From the NCBI GenBank assembly GCA_016125255.1, contig WGMD01000015.1, positions 31,396-95,395 of the forward strand: a DNA stretch of 64,000 bases, given 5' to 3'. The translations under genes and the position numbers were made by a program. The notes beneath the pieces are model-generated. The model did no database searches and was not told where the DNA came from. It saw only the letters and a list, made by a program, of their open reading frames with translations. The DNA comes from Planctomycetota bacterium (GTDB taxonomy: Bacteria; Planctomycetota; Phycisphaerae; Phycisphaerales; Zrk34). This document shows, one piece after another, positions 34,013 through 42,477 of this stretch (position 1 is the first letter of the stretch; every line of letters begins with the position of its first letter).

Positions 34013-34891
34013 ATGAGTTGGATGCTCAGCGCATTCGCGGACGAAGCGTCGCAGAAAGTCGACGAACAGATCACGACGCTGCTGGATGCGAAGATTCAAT
34101 ACGTTGACCTGCGCAACGTCGATGGGATCAACATCGTCGAATTGCCCCTCGATCACGCCAAGCAGGTCAAGACCAAACTCGACGCGTCGGGCATCAGCGT
34201 CTGCATGTACGGCTCGCCGATCGGCAAGATCGACATCACCGACGACTTTGAAATCGATCGCAAGCGAGTGCGCCATCTGGGCGAACTCAAGAAGGTTTTC
34301 GGCGCCTCGGCGGTGCGCCTCTTCAGCTACTTCAACAAGAAGGGGGCGGACGAGGCGACGTGGCGGCGCGTGTCGATCGAACGACTGACGGAATTGGCGA
34401 AGATGGCGGGGGACCTGGGCTTGATCCTGTATCACGAAAACGAGATCGGCATCTACGGCGGCCCCGTCGAGAAAGTCTGCGTTCTGCGCGATGAGGTGCA
34501 CGCCCAATCGCCCGACACGTTCCGGCTGATTTTCGATTTCGACAATTTCAATCAGAACCAGGAAGACGTCTGGGCCGACTGGCTGACGCTGAGGGACGCC
34601 ATCGGTGCGATTCACCTGAAGGAATCGAAGCGTCAGCCGGATGGGTCGTATCAGCACGTGCCTGCGGGCGAGGGCGACGGGCGTATTCCCGAGGTGCTGG
34701 CGGATCTGGCCAAGCGCGGTTGGAACGGCCCGCTGACGCTCGAGCCGCATCTGGCGCGGTCGCCCGCCGTCGTCGCCACCGGGGCGCACGGGTCGGCCAA
34801 CGCGTCGCTGGCGGACATGAGCGAAATGGAAGTCTTCCAGGTCGCCGCCAAAGCGGCGCGGAAGCTGCTCGCGGATGTGGGGCGGCTCTGA
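34013..34891 (+). CDS. Sugar phosphate isomerase/epimerase family TIM barrel
   Basis: The start is ATG 34013 with GGAG at 34000-34003; ATG 33998 is five codons earlier and would destroy that site. 292 residues of the AP-endonuclease-2-like TIM barrel. It shows SAFADEAS at the N-terminus, the metal-binding-type segments LILYHENEIGIYG and LIFDFDNFNQ, HLKESKRQPDGSYQHVPAGEG with the His and the PxGxG turn, and LTLEPHL with the C-terminal Glu. Family members isomerise ketoses or hydroxypyruvate, or act on inositols. The exact substrate cannot be assigned; it follows gcvH by about 60 bp. Confidence 0.83.
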   Translation: MSWMLSAFADEASQKVDEQITTLLDAKIQYVDLRNVDGINIVELPLDHAKQVKTKLDASGISVCMYGSPIGKIDITDDFEIDRKRVRHLGELKKVFGASAVRLFSYFNKKGADEATWRRVSIERLTELAKMAGDLGLILYHENEIGIYGGPVEKVCVLRDEVHAQSPDTFRLIFDFDNFNQNQEDVWADWLTLRDAIGAIHLKESKRQPDGSYQHVPAGEGDGRIPEVLADLAKRGWNGPLTLEPHLARSPAVVATGAHGSANASLADMSEMEVFQVAAKAARKLLADVGRL

Positions 34892-34893
34892 CG

Positions 34894-34899
34894 TATAAT
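34894..34899 (+). promoter_or_regulatory. TATAAT box abutting the next start codon
   Basis: A perfect TATAAT ends five bases before ATG 34905. Transcription would begin at or just after the ATG, so the mRNA is either leaderless or uses ATG 34917. Confidence 0.4.
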
Positions 34900-34904
34900 C
34901 AGCC

Positions 34905-36680
34905 ATGAGATCACGGATGAAGCGGTTCATCGAGAGATCGGCGTGCGTCCTTTGCCTCGTGCTGTTGAGCACGGGTCGCCTTGTCGCCGCCACGCTCCCG
35001 CCCGCCGCCGCTCAGCATGTCGTGGCGCTCTACACCTATCATCTGACCAAGGGCGAGCTTCAGCCCTCCGCCTCCTTCACCGGCCTGCTCGTTTCCCCCC
35101 GGCACATCATCACCTCCAGCGATGCGCTGCTGCACGGGCATGAGAGCATGCTCGCCACCGAAGGCGGCGTCCCCACGCAGACATTCGCCGTCTTCTCACT
35201 CGACGGCAAGCAGTATGCCATCGCGCTCAACACGCTGCTCGGCAAAGACAAGCTGCCGGTGAGCGTGCTGGAGGTTCGGCCGGAGGACCGCGGTCTGACC
35301 GGCCGGTACATGGGCGAACCGCCTCAACCCTCCAAGCTCGAATCGCCCGCTGACGCCATCGCCGTCGGCGTCGTCAGTCCGTATGGGCTTTACCCCGATG
35401 CACTGGCGGATCGCCGTGTGCCCGGTCCGGTCGCGCTGACGATCAAGTTCGGCGGCGACCTCAAGACGCTCAACGGGCAGGGCGAAGCGCGACTCGTCAA
35501 GGGCGTGCTGCCGCTGCAGATGACCGGGGCGGGTGTCTGGGATTCGGACGCGAAGCTCATCGGCGTGCTGCTGCACCGCGATGATGTGTGGATGGTGATG
35601 GATGCGGTGTCAGTGGCCAAACAACTCGCCGCGGAGCCCGAAATTGTCAGCGCGATCGCCGACGGGAACAAGCCGCCCAAGCCCGACCCGACGCCGACGC
35701 CGCCCGACACGACCGAGCCGCCCGTGACCACGACGCCGCCGGTCAAACCCGATAACCCTGTCAAACCCGTGACGCCCGAAGGCACGGGCTTGCAGGCCCA
35801 GCTTAAACCGCTCCTGAACATGATCGCCGAGCAGGGCGGTCGGCCCGTCGTCGATCTGGGTCTGCTCGACTACGTCAAGCAGGATCAGGCGGACATGGCC
35901 ATGTCGCTCATCGCCATGGGCAAACCCGCCGACGCATTGAAGCTCATCGACGACATCGAACCGCTCGCCAGCGGCGCGCTCGCCGAGCAGCTCAATTACC
36001 GCCGCGCCCTGGCGCAGATCCTCACCGGCAATCTCAGCAAGGCGCTGGAGTGCGCCCGACAGACGCAAAACGCCAAGGACGAACTCGTTCGCGCCCGCGG
36101 CGCGCTGCTCATGCAGGCGCTGGAGGAAAACTCCAGCGGCACGTTCCACGGTCAGCCCATCAGTCAGGCCGACGTCCTCGCGCGTGCCATCAAGGCCCAA
36201 CTCACCGACGTCAAGCATGACATGGATGTGAATTTCGACGCCATCAAGGCGTACCCGATCTCCAGCAAGTCCGCCTATGACCGGATCATGGTCAAGATCA
36301 GCGAACTGAAGACGCAGATCGCGTCGCATCAATTGGCCTGGCCGGGCTTCTTCGACGAACTGTCCGCGCAGGTCGATCAGAACACGCAGCGGATTCAGAA
36401 GGAAGAGTACGAGCGGTCGTTCGTGGAGCTGCGCGATCTGTATAGCCGTTATCAGTCCGAGAAACGGCAGACGCAGTACATGGAAGGCCCCGAGTGGTCG
36501 ACGCCCGGCAGCGTGCCCGCCGAGCATGTCGACGGCGCCAACACAGCCGCGCTGGCCTTTAATGACCTGCTCAAGCACTACCGTAAGCTCGACGCCGTCG
36601 TGCCCGCCGGAACCCGGCGGTCGCTGAGTCCCGAAATGAGCGATCCGCTCGTGCCCCTGACGCTGGCGCGTCATCGCTAA
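34905..36680 (+). CDS. Secreted protein with degenerate trypsin-like domain and helical repeat tail
   Basis: 591 residues with a signal peptide (to about residue 30, RLVAA). Residues 35-250 read like a trypsin/HtrA fold: SFTGLLVSPRHIITSSDALL matches the strand before the catalytic His, but the usual TAxH is SSDA. AGVWDSDAKLIGVLL matches the strand after the catalytic Ser, but GNSGG is absent. A Pro/Thr linker (about 258-292) leads to an alpha-helical domain with TPR-like texture (SLIAMGKPADALKLIDDI, YRRALAQILTGNLSKALECA). It is probably an inactive protease-fold protein, used for binding. The neighbouring PBP4-type gene follows by 62 bp. Confidence 0.75.
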   Translation: MRSRMKRFIERSACVLCLVLLSTGRLVAATLPPAAAQHVVALYTYHLTKGELQPSASFTGLLVSPRHIITSSDALLHGHESMLATEGGVPTQTFAVFSLDGKQYAIALNTLLGKDKLPVSVLEVRPEDRGLTGRYMGEPPQPSKLESPADAIAVGVVSPYGLYPDALADRRVPGPVALTIKFGGDLKTLNGQGEARLVKGVLPLQMTGAGVWDSDAKLIGVLLHRDDVWMVMDAVSVAKQLAAEPEIVSAIADGNKPPKPDPTPTPPDTTEPPVTTTPPVKPDNPVKPVTPEGTGLQAQLKPLLNMIAEQGGRPVVDLGLLDYVKQDQADMAMSLIAMGKPADALKLIDDIEPLASGALAEQLNYRRALAQILTGNLSKALECARQTQNAKDELVRARGALLMQALEENSSGTFHGQPISQADVLARAIKAQLTDVKHDMDVNFDAIKAYPISSKSAYDRIMVKISELKTQIASHQLAWPGFFDELSAQVDQNTQRIQKEEYERSFVELRDLYSRYQSEKRQTQYMEGPEWSTPGSVPAEHVDGANTAALAFNDLLKHYRKLDAVVPAGTRRSLSPEMSDPLVPLTLARHR

Positions 36681-36742
36681 TTCGGCCTGACGGGCGCTGA
36701 TCTGGAGAGGATTGGGCGCCCGAGCCGATAAAAACCCATGCC

Positions 36743-38203
36743 ATGAACAATTTCCGCTCTACTTTTGCACGTTTTTGGGTCGCCGCCGCGCTGACGCTTC
36801 TCGTCGCGCCCGTCGTAGCGACGGGTCAGGCCCTGCAGGTCCGCACCGAGACCTTCGTCCGCGGCGCCGAACTCGGCAAGGCCCAGCTCAGTCTGCTCAT
36901 CACCGACCTGGACACCGGCGACGACATCGTCGAGATCAATCCCGATGCGGCCCTCATGCCCGCGTCCAACATGAAGCTCATCACCACCGCCGCCGCCCTC
37001 GCCACGCTCGGCCCCGACTTCAACTTCTCCACCCAACTTCGCATCGCCGGCGACACGCTCATCATCCGAGGCGACGGCGACCCCGGCTTCGGCGATCCCG
37101 TCCTGCTCGACGCCATGGGGCTCGATGTCGAGCAGCTCGTCAATCGCTGGGTCGAAGCCGTCCACCGCACCGGCAAGACCCGCTTCGACGCCATCATCGT
37201 CGATGACCGCGTCTTCGATCAACAGTTCGTCCACCCCGACTGGCCCGAAAATCAGCTTCACAAGTGGTACTGCGCCCAGGTCGCCGGCATCGCGTTCAAC
37301 GACAATTGCCTGGACCTTTACGCCCGTCCGACGAACCTCGGCAAGACGCCGGAGATCACGCTCGTCCCCGCCGATCCGCCCATCGATATGGACAACCTCT
37401 CGACGACCGGTAAGGACAACGCCTTTTGGGCCTCCCGTAAACTCGGCGGCAACAAGATCATACTCCGCGGCACCGTCAAACACGCCCTCGTCGAACCCAT
37501 CAACGTCACCATCCACGACCCGCCGATCTTCTTCGGCGAACTGCTTCAGCGCCGACTCCGCGCCGCCGGCATCAGCGTCAAGGATGTGACCCGCGTCGAG
37601 CCCAATCATGAACTGCCCGACGGGTCGCTCCTCGCCGAAGTGCAGTCCACGCTGCCGACCGTCATCGGTCGATGCAACCGCGATTCGCAGAACCTCTTCG
37701 CCGAATCCCTCCTCAAGCGCCTCGGCCGGCAGATCACCGGCCAGCCCGGCTCGTGGGCCAACGGGTCCGCCGCCGTGCGGCTGTTTCTGACGCGCGTCGT
37801 CGGCACCGAAGCGGCGTCAACCGTCATCGCCGACGGCTCGGGCATGAGTCGCAACAACCGTGTCTCCGCCCGCACCTTCGTCCGCACGCTCGCCTGGATG
37901 AACCGTCAGAAAACGATGGGCGACATCTACCTCAACTCCCTCGCCGAGCCCGGTGAAGGCACCCTCGAAAAACGCTTCACCAGCGTCAAACTTACCGGCG
38001 AACTGCACGCCAAAACCGGATACATCCGCAGCGTCGTCTGCCTCAGCGGCTATCTCATCCACGACGGCCACACCATCGCCTTCAGCATGCTCCTCAACGA
38101 CTACTACAAGGGCACCGCCGTACCCAAAACGATGATGGAGAAAATCATCGGCGCCGTCGACGAGAAGTACGCCAAAGACGCCAAAGTCCAACTCGGCGGC
38201 TGA
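36743..38203 (+). CDS. dacB: D-alanyl-D-alanine carboxypeptidase/endopeptidase (PBP4, peptidase S13)
   Basis: 486 residues with a signal peptide. All three penicillin-binding motifs are present: SxxK as Ser75-Asn-Met-Lys78, SxN as Ser315-Gln-Asn317 in RDSQNLF, and KTG at 424-426 in HAKTGYI. The long insertion between the first two motifs is typical of the S13 family. It trims or cleaves peptidoglycan peptides in the periplasm. Presence of this gene is in line with planctomycetes having peptidoglycan. Start ATG 36743. Confidence 0.92.
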   Translation: MNNFRSTFARFWVAAALTLLVAPVVATGQALQVRTETFVRGAELGKAQLSLLITDLDTGDDIVEINPDAALMPASNMKLITTAAALATLGPDFNFSTQLRIAGDTLIIRGDGDPGFGDPVLLDAMGLDVEQLVNRWVEAVHRTGKTRFDAIIVDDRVFDQQFVHPDWPENQLHKWYCAQVAGIAFNDNCLDLYARPTNLGKTPEITLVPADPPIDMDNLSTTGKDNAFWASRKLGGNKIILRGTVKHALVEPINVTIHDPPIFFGELLQRRLRAAGISVKDVTRVEPNHELPDGSLLAEVQSTLPTVIGRCNRDSQNLFAESLLKRLGRQITGQPGSWANGSAAVRLFLTRVVGTEAASTVIADGSGMSRNNRVSARTFVRTLAWMNRQKTMGDIYLNSLAEPGEGTLEKRFTSVKLTGELHAKTGYIRSVVCLSGYLIHDGHTIAFSMLLNDYYKGTAVPKTMMEKIIGAVDEKYAKDAKVQLGG

Positions 38204-38209
38204 TCCCAG

Positions 38210-38226
38210 GCCGCTCGCGGCTTAGC
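38210..38226. repeat. Short REP-like hairpin with TTAGC flank
   Basis: GCCGC-TC-GCGGC (38210-38221) followed by TTAGC. Similar to the TTTAGCG class but with the flank on the other side; the link is uncertain. Confidence 0.35.
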
Positions 38227-38331
38227 ATTCCTCCTGATCTAACTTTAACTCCGCGCGTCAGCTTGCGGTGTCCGGTCGGGTTGCGTCCGCGCCGGTTATA
38301 TCGTCTGGTGCAGGTAGCGAGGAGGCACATC

Positions 38332-38520
38332 ATGTCCAAACACCTTGTGGCACTGCTCGCGCTGTCGATCTGTCTGGGCGGCTGCGCGCAACGGATGGTC
38401 GGGTCGCTTGTCAGCGTTCCCTTCAAAGTGGCGCGCCACGTCGCCGTCGAAACTGCGAAGGTCCCCATCGACGCCGCGGAAATCGGCGCCCGTGGCGTCG
38501 TCAGCGCGGTCGTGCATTGA
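38332..38520 (+). CDS. Small lipoprotein, 62 residues
   Basis: The start is ATG 38332 with a strong GGAGG at 38321-38325. The signal peptide ends in lipobox LGGC, leaving a 44-residue mature lipoprotein with an amphipathic helical look (VPFKVARHVAVETAKVPIDA). No family recognised. Its TGA abuts the stop of the convergent gene in the palindrome TGATCA, so the two genes are separated by no bases. Confidence 0.7.
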   Translation: MSKHLVALLALSICLGGCAQRMVGSLVSVPFKVARHVAVETAKVPIDAAEIGARGVVSAVVH

Positions 38521-39867
38521 TCAGGGTTGTGTCGCCGGATGCAACCGCTCGTCCGCCAGATCCAGCCGGTACATCATCTGGTTGTAGTCATAGCGCGGCG
38601 TCGGATGGTCATTCCCGCTGAACGTCGCGGCGTACGTGCCTTCAAAATAGATGATCCGCCCGTCTTGCTCGTCGAAAAAATCGTGCTGCACCGGGTTGTA
38701 GAACGAATACTGGTCATGCGTCACGATCTTCACCGCTGACTTCCACGGCCCGCTCGGCGCGTCGGCCTCGCTGTACCACACTTCGCCCAGGATCGATGTC
38801 CCGCCAATCTGATTGGCGATCATAATCCACTTCTTCCGATACGCATTCCAGCAGATCGAACCGGCATGCAGCTTCACCGGCTTGCCCGTCGCGGCGTCTG
38901 TCGTCATGGGATCGTCACCCCCCGGAATCGCTTCATATGCCGCGGGGTCGATCATCGCTTCGTATGTTGCCCGCACGCGCACCTTCGCCGTCGGGTCGGC
39001 GAAGTAGATGAACTTCGCATCACCCTCCGTCACGATAAACGCATGTCCTCGCGGATGCAGTTTCGCATCCAGCGGCAGTTCGACGACCGGCTTGAAAACC
39101 TCCGATTCGTCATCGAAGACGGCGACGCCTTGTTCAAGTTCCTCCGCCAACGATTTGCGGCGCGAGTAATGACAGACGAGTCGCTCGCGGCCGTCCTTGT
39201 CAGGCACCGTTACGACGCCGTCGATCCAGACGACGCCGGGTTTGCCCAGCGGGATCATCGGTCTTGAAAACCCTGTTTTGTCCGTGAAATACTGCAAGTT
39301 GACACCGCTTGACGGGTCGATCTTCGGCGGCATCTCGCTGGTCGCGCCTGAGGTGCTGAATTGCCCGAGCGGATATTCGGGCCGATTCGTGTCGCCCCAG
39401 AACCAGTAGATTCGGTCGTGATAGATCGCCGTCTGGACGGAGTCCTGTCCCATCACGCGCCCGTTGTTGTCGATCGGCGCGTCGCGCCCGAGTTTGAGAC
39501 TCTCGGCGTAGATGCCCTGCCCCGTCACGCGATAGAGGCGCTGGGCGATGTTGAGTCGCCTGAGTTTGATCGTCGCCTCGCCCCCGGAAGTATCGAGTGC
39601 GACGCCGCGCATGTGAAATCCGTCGGCGGGGCAGGCGTAGCCGTGGCTTGCGATGGTGAAGTAGACCTTCGTGCCCAGCAGCCCGGGCTCATCGAAGGCG
39701 ACGTAGCCGGCGGAGTCGGTGATATAGGTGATGTTGTTCGTCGTCGTGAGCGTGACGAGCGGGACGCCCCGGCCGGTGTCTTCGTCGATGACATGAATCG
39801 CCATCGGCTTCGTCTGCGCGGCGGCGAGGGAACAGATGAAAAGCACGAGCAGGAGGGCGCTACGCAT
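38521..39867 (-). CDS. Secreted beta-propeller-like protein, possible glycoside hydrolase relative
   Basis: 448 residues with a signal peptide (MRSALLLVLFICSLAAA). Residues 20-105 form an Ig-like carboxypeptidase-regulatory-type domain (IDEDTGRGVPLVTLTTTN, DSAGYVAFDEPG). The remainder has WFWGDTNRPEYPLG, LVCHYSRRKSL, WNAYRKKWIMIANQIGG, EVWYSEADAPSGPW and IIYFEGTYA. This is the pattern of five-bladed propellers of the GH43/DUF4185 kind. Substrate and activity are unknown, and catalytic acids could not be assigned with confidence. The monocistronic layout gives no further clue. Confidence 0.72.
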   Translation of the reverse strand: MRSALLLVLFICSLAAAQTKPMAIHVIDEDTGRGVPLVTLTTTNNITYITDSAGYVAFDEPGLLGTKVYFTIASHGYACPADGFHMRGVALDTSGGEATIKLRRLNIAQRLYRVTGQGIYAESLKLGRDAPIDNNGRVMGQDSVQTAIYHDRIYWFWGDTNRPEYPLGQFSTSGATSEMPPKIDPSSGVNLQYFTDKTGFSRPMIPLGKPGVVWIDGVVTVPDKDGRERLVCHYSRRKSLAEELEQGVAVFDDESEVFKPVVELPLDAKLHPRGHAFIVTEGDAKFIYFADPTAKVRVRATYEAMIDPAAYEAIPGGDDPMTTDAATGKPVKLHAGSICWNAYRKKWIMIANQIGGTSILGEVWYSEADAPSGPWKSAVKIVTHDQYSFYNPVQHDFFDEQDGRIIYFEGTYAATFSGNDHPTPRYDYNQMMYRLDLADERLHPATQP

Positions 39868-39978
39868 GCTCGAATTGTACGGCGATTTGGCACGAATGGG
39901 GCGCGGCCCGCATCGATTGCCGACCTTGCAACGGCGGCCGTGCGTCCAATCGAACGTGAACCATCACGGAGGTGACCC

Positions 39979-40545
39979 ATGCAATGCCCCGTATGCAAAA
40001 CGATCGCTCTACAGAACGGCCAAATCGAACCGCGCCTCGCCACGATGGTCTGCACGGTCTGCGGCGGACACTGGATCAAGAGCTTCCAGTACTGGAAATG
40101 GCGCGATCAGCACGGCGCGGACATGCCTGAATTACCCGCGATTCCGGGGGCCCTTTCGGGGGCTGCTGCCAAGTCGGGCGGCGTGATGTCGCCGCCCGAC
40201 AAGGCGCGGCTCTGCCCCGACTGCGGGCATCTGATGACGCGATATCCCGTCGGACATGACACGCGTGTCACGCTCGACCACTGCGGCAACTGCGGCGGGA
40301 TGTGGTTCGACGCCGGCGAATGGCAGACGCTCAAAGCCCGTAACCTGCACGACGATGTGCACAAGATTTTCTCAGTCGTCTGGCAGGTCAATGTCGCTCG
40401 CGCCCAGCGCGCCCAATCCCGCGAAACCCGCCTGCGCGAACGACTCGGCGACGCGGACTATGAGAAGATACGCGATGTTCGACAGTGGATCGACGCACAC
40501 GACCAATCGCACGCGCTGCGCGCGTATCTGATGCATGGCCAATGA
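39979..40545 (+). CDS. zf-TFIIB-type zinc-finger protein
   Basis: 188 residues, ATG 39979 with GGAGG upstream. Two zinc ribbons: CPVCKTIAL with CTVCGGHWI near residues 3-33, and CPDCGHLM with HCGNCGGMWFDAGEW near 78-110. The C-terminal half is a charged helix. The GGMWFDAGE motif is the hallmark of the zf-TFIIB family, whose function is mostly unknown. Its TGA abuts the stop of the convergent broken HDAC-like gene (TGATCA). Confidence 0.82.
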   Translation: MQCPVCKTIALQNGQIEPRLATMVCTVCGGHWIKSFQYWKWRDQHGADMPELPAIPGALSGAAAKSGGVMSPPDKARLCPDCGHLMTRYPVGHDTRVTLDHCGNCGGMWFDAGEWQTLKARNLHDDVHKIFSVVWQVNVARAQRAQSRETRLRERLGDADYEKIRDVRQWIDAHDQSHALRAYLMHGQ

Positions 40546-41516
40546 TCAGCCCCATCGTTCGATCGCCTCCGCGACGCTCATTGCGAGAATGCGGTGGCTC
40601 GCTTGGCTGTATCCGCCGCTCGGCAACATCAGCCAGGGAATCGCCCGTTCGCTCAACGACTGCATGACAAATCGATCGCGTTCGACGATGGCATCGTCGG
40701 ACATGGCCAGACCGCCGAGTTGATCATCGCGGTACACATCCGTGCCTGCGTTGTAGATCGCCAAGCCGATTGGAGCAGCTTGCACGACCGCGTCGAGGAA
40801 GGCGGGCAGTTGATCGCGCAGCAGGTGCAGATACTCCGCGTCCGATGTGCCGGGTTTGAGTGCGATGGGATGATCCACACGTCGTCACGCTTCTGAATCG
40901 CGGGGGTAAATCGATCCGTTGAACATGTCGAACATCAGAACACGCGGATTGTCTTTGAAGCATCGGGCGACGCCGTTGCCTTGGTGCGCATCGGTGTCGA
41001 TATAGACGACGGCGTCGGACGGGGCGAGTTTTCGGCGTGCCAGAGATCGTGGATCGCCAGCGCGATGTCCGAAAATGCGCAGAAGCCCTCCCCGTGATCG
41101 GGTGCAGCGTGGTGGTATCCACCAGCGAGATTGATGGCAGCGCCATGCTCGATGGCCGCATGCGCGGCGAGAACAGTGCCTCGGACGGCCCACCGCATCG
41201 GCTGAAGAATCAGATGTCGAAGCAGTACGGCTGGCACACGCGTCGCGGCGCTCAATTCGAGTATCTGCGCGATGGTCTGCGATTGGCGCAGCTGATCGAG
41301 ATATGTCTGGGTATGGACCGTCAGCAGTTCGCGGTGCGCGACTGGACGGTCCACGCGCTGGACGAGACGGCCGAATCGCTTGCCGAACTGTCGCCGCAGG
41401 AGTCTAAACGCGCGGCTGTGTTTGCGTGTGTCAAACGGATGCAAGTGTTCAAGCCCGAAGGCGCGAATGTCATAGTGGCGCGCGTAGATGATTTTGAGAT
41501 GGGGTCGATCAGTCAC
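40546..41516 (-). pseudogene. Broken class IV histone-deacetylase-like gene (frameshift plus nonsense codon)
   Basis: Three pieces together make one acetylpolyamine/histone-deacetylase-like protein of the HDAC11 type. Piece 1 (41516 down to about 41030) has [15 protein letters not shown] and [20 protein letters not shown]. Piece 2, one frame over (about 41035-40888), has [19 protein letters not shown] and MFNGSIYPRDSEA. An in-frame TGA at 40885-40887 follows, then piece 3 in the same frame (40884-40546) with YNAGTDVYRDDQLGGLAMS and LPSGGYSQ. The His dyad and the zinc ligands DxH and D are all still encoded. The frameshift lies near 41025-41037 in GAAAAC. Two lesions suggest a pseudogene, but sequencing error is possible. 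GTG 41516 is 19 bp after the sulfotransferase gene. Confidence 0.83.
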
Positions 41517-41535
41517 GATGCACCCCCGGGATCAA

Positions 41536-42471
41536 TCAGGCGTCGGGCGAATCGACCTGCGGACTGATGTCGAACGGCGGGCCAATGCGGTCCAGCGCCG
41601 CGCGGCAGATGTTGCGGAATGCGCGCAGTTCATCGTTCGACACTTCCTGCGGCACCTGGGCGGGGGAGTCGGAGACGTTCTCGCGTGTGCCGACGGCCCC
41701 GGCGAGTTTGTCGCGGTCGACTTCGATGCCCAGATGCGTGATCGCTTTGTAGACCGCGTCGAGATCATTGAGCTGATCCGTGGTCAGATGCGACACCGGC
41801 ACGTCCGGATGGCGGCGGACAAAATCGCGCATCCGCGCCTCGGTCTCATACCAGAACCAGACGATCGCGAAGAACGGATGCTCAAACCGTCCGCCGGGCT
41901 CGAGCAGCGGGGCGACCTGGATCAGGTTGCGATCGGCGCGATAGTGCGGCATGCGGCGGATGCCGACGGGCGTGTGGCCCGGCACGGTTTCGTGGTTGTA
42001 ATGGCTCAGCGAGACCTTGATCGGATCGCGGCTCAGATGAAGCACGCCCAGTCGCCGGGGAAACTGCTCGCAGGCGTAGTCGGCGAAATAGTGGATGAAC
42101 TGGTAGTTGGATTCGACATACCAGCGATGGCCTCGGGCGGCGCGGTAGATTTCCAGCAGTTTTTTGCGGGAAAACGCGTTGCGGATCGGCCGCTCGTCTC
42201 CGGCTTCAAGTTGCTGGAGCAGGGGCCAGTGCGTGTTGCACAGTTGGGGGAACGGCTCGTGGACGGAGGCGAGATCGTCGATGACTGAAAGAATGCGCTG
42301 CGTGGAGGTCGTGCCGGAGCGTCCGGTGCTGGCGACAAAGATGTATCGCTCCACGTTCCGACAGGCCCTGCCGAACACCCATCGCGCCAGCGGCTCGGTA
42401 ATCATGTTCCGCTTGAGAGTGTTGTACGCCAACTCCAACGTGTGATGTTCCTTTCCCGCGCTCGGGGTCAC
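41536..42471 (-). CDS. Sulfotransferase family protein
   Basis: Up to 311 residues; GTG 42471 is used here, and ATG 42405 (22 codons later) is an alternative. The 5'-PSB PAPS-binding loop is FVASTGRSGTTSTQRIL, and the 3'-phosphate-binding segment is HLSRDPIKVSLSHYNH. The C-terminal part holds a second conserved helix. It would transfer sulfate from PAPS to a sugar or small molecule; the acceptor is unknown. It starts six bases after the lepA stop and so may be co-transcribed with it. Many planctomycetes encode sulfotransferases alongside sulfatases. Confidence 0.82.
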   Translation of the reverse strand: MTPSAGKEHHTLELAYNTLKRNMITEPLARWVFGRACRNVERYIFVASTGRSGTTSTQRILSVIDDLASVHEPFPQLCNTHWPLLQQLEAGDERPIRNAFSRKKLLEIYRAARGHRWYVESNYQFIHYFADYACEQFPRRLGVLHLSRDPIKVSLSHYNHETVPGHTPVGIRRMPHYRADRNLIQVAPLLEPGGRFEHPFFAIVWFWYETEARMRDFVRRHPDVPVSHLTTDQLNDLDAVYKAITHLGIEVDRDKLAGAVGTRENVSDSPAQVPQEVSNDELRAFRNICRAALDRIGPPFDISPQVDSPDA

Positions 42472-42477
42472 GGTCGA

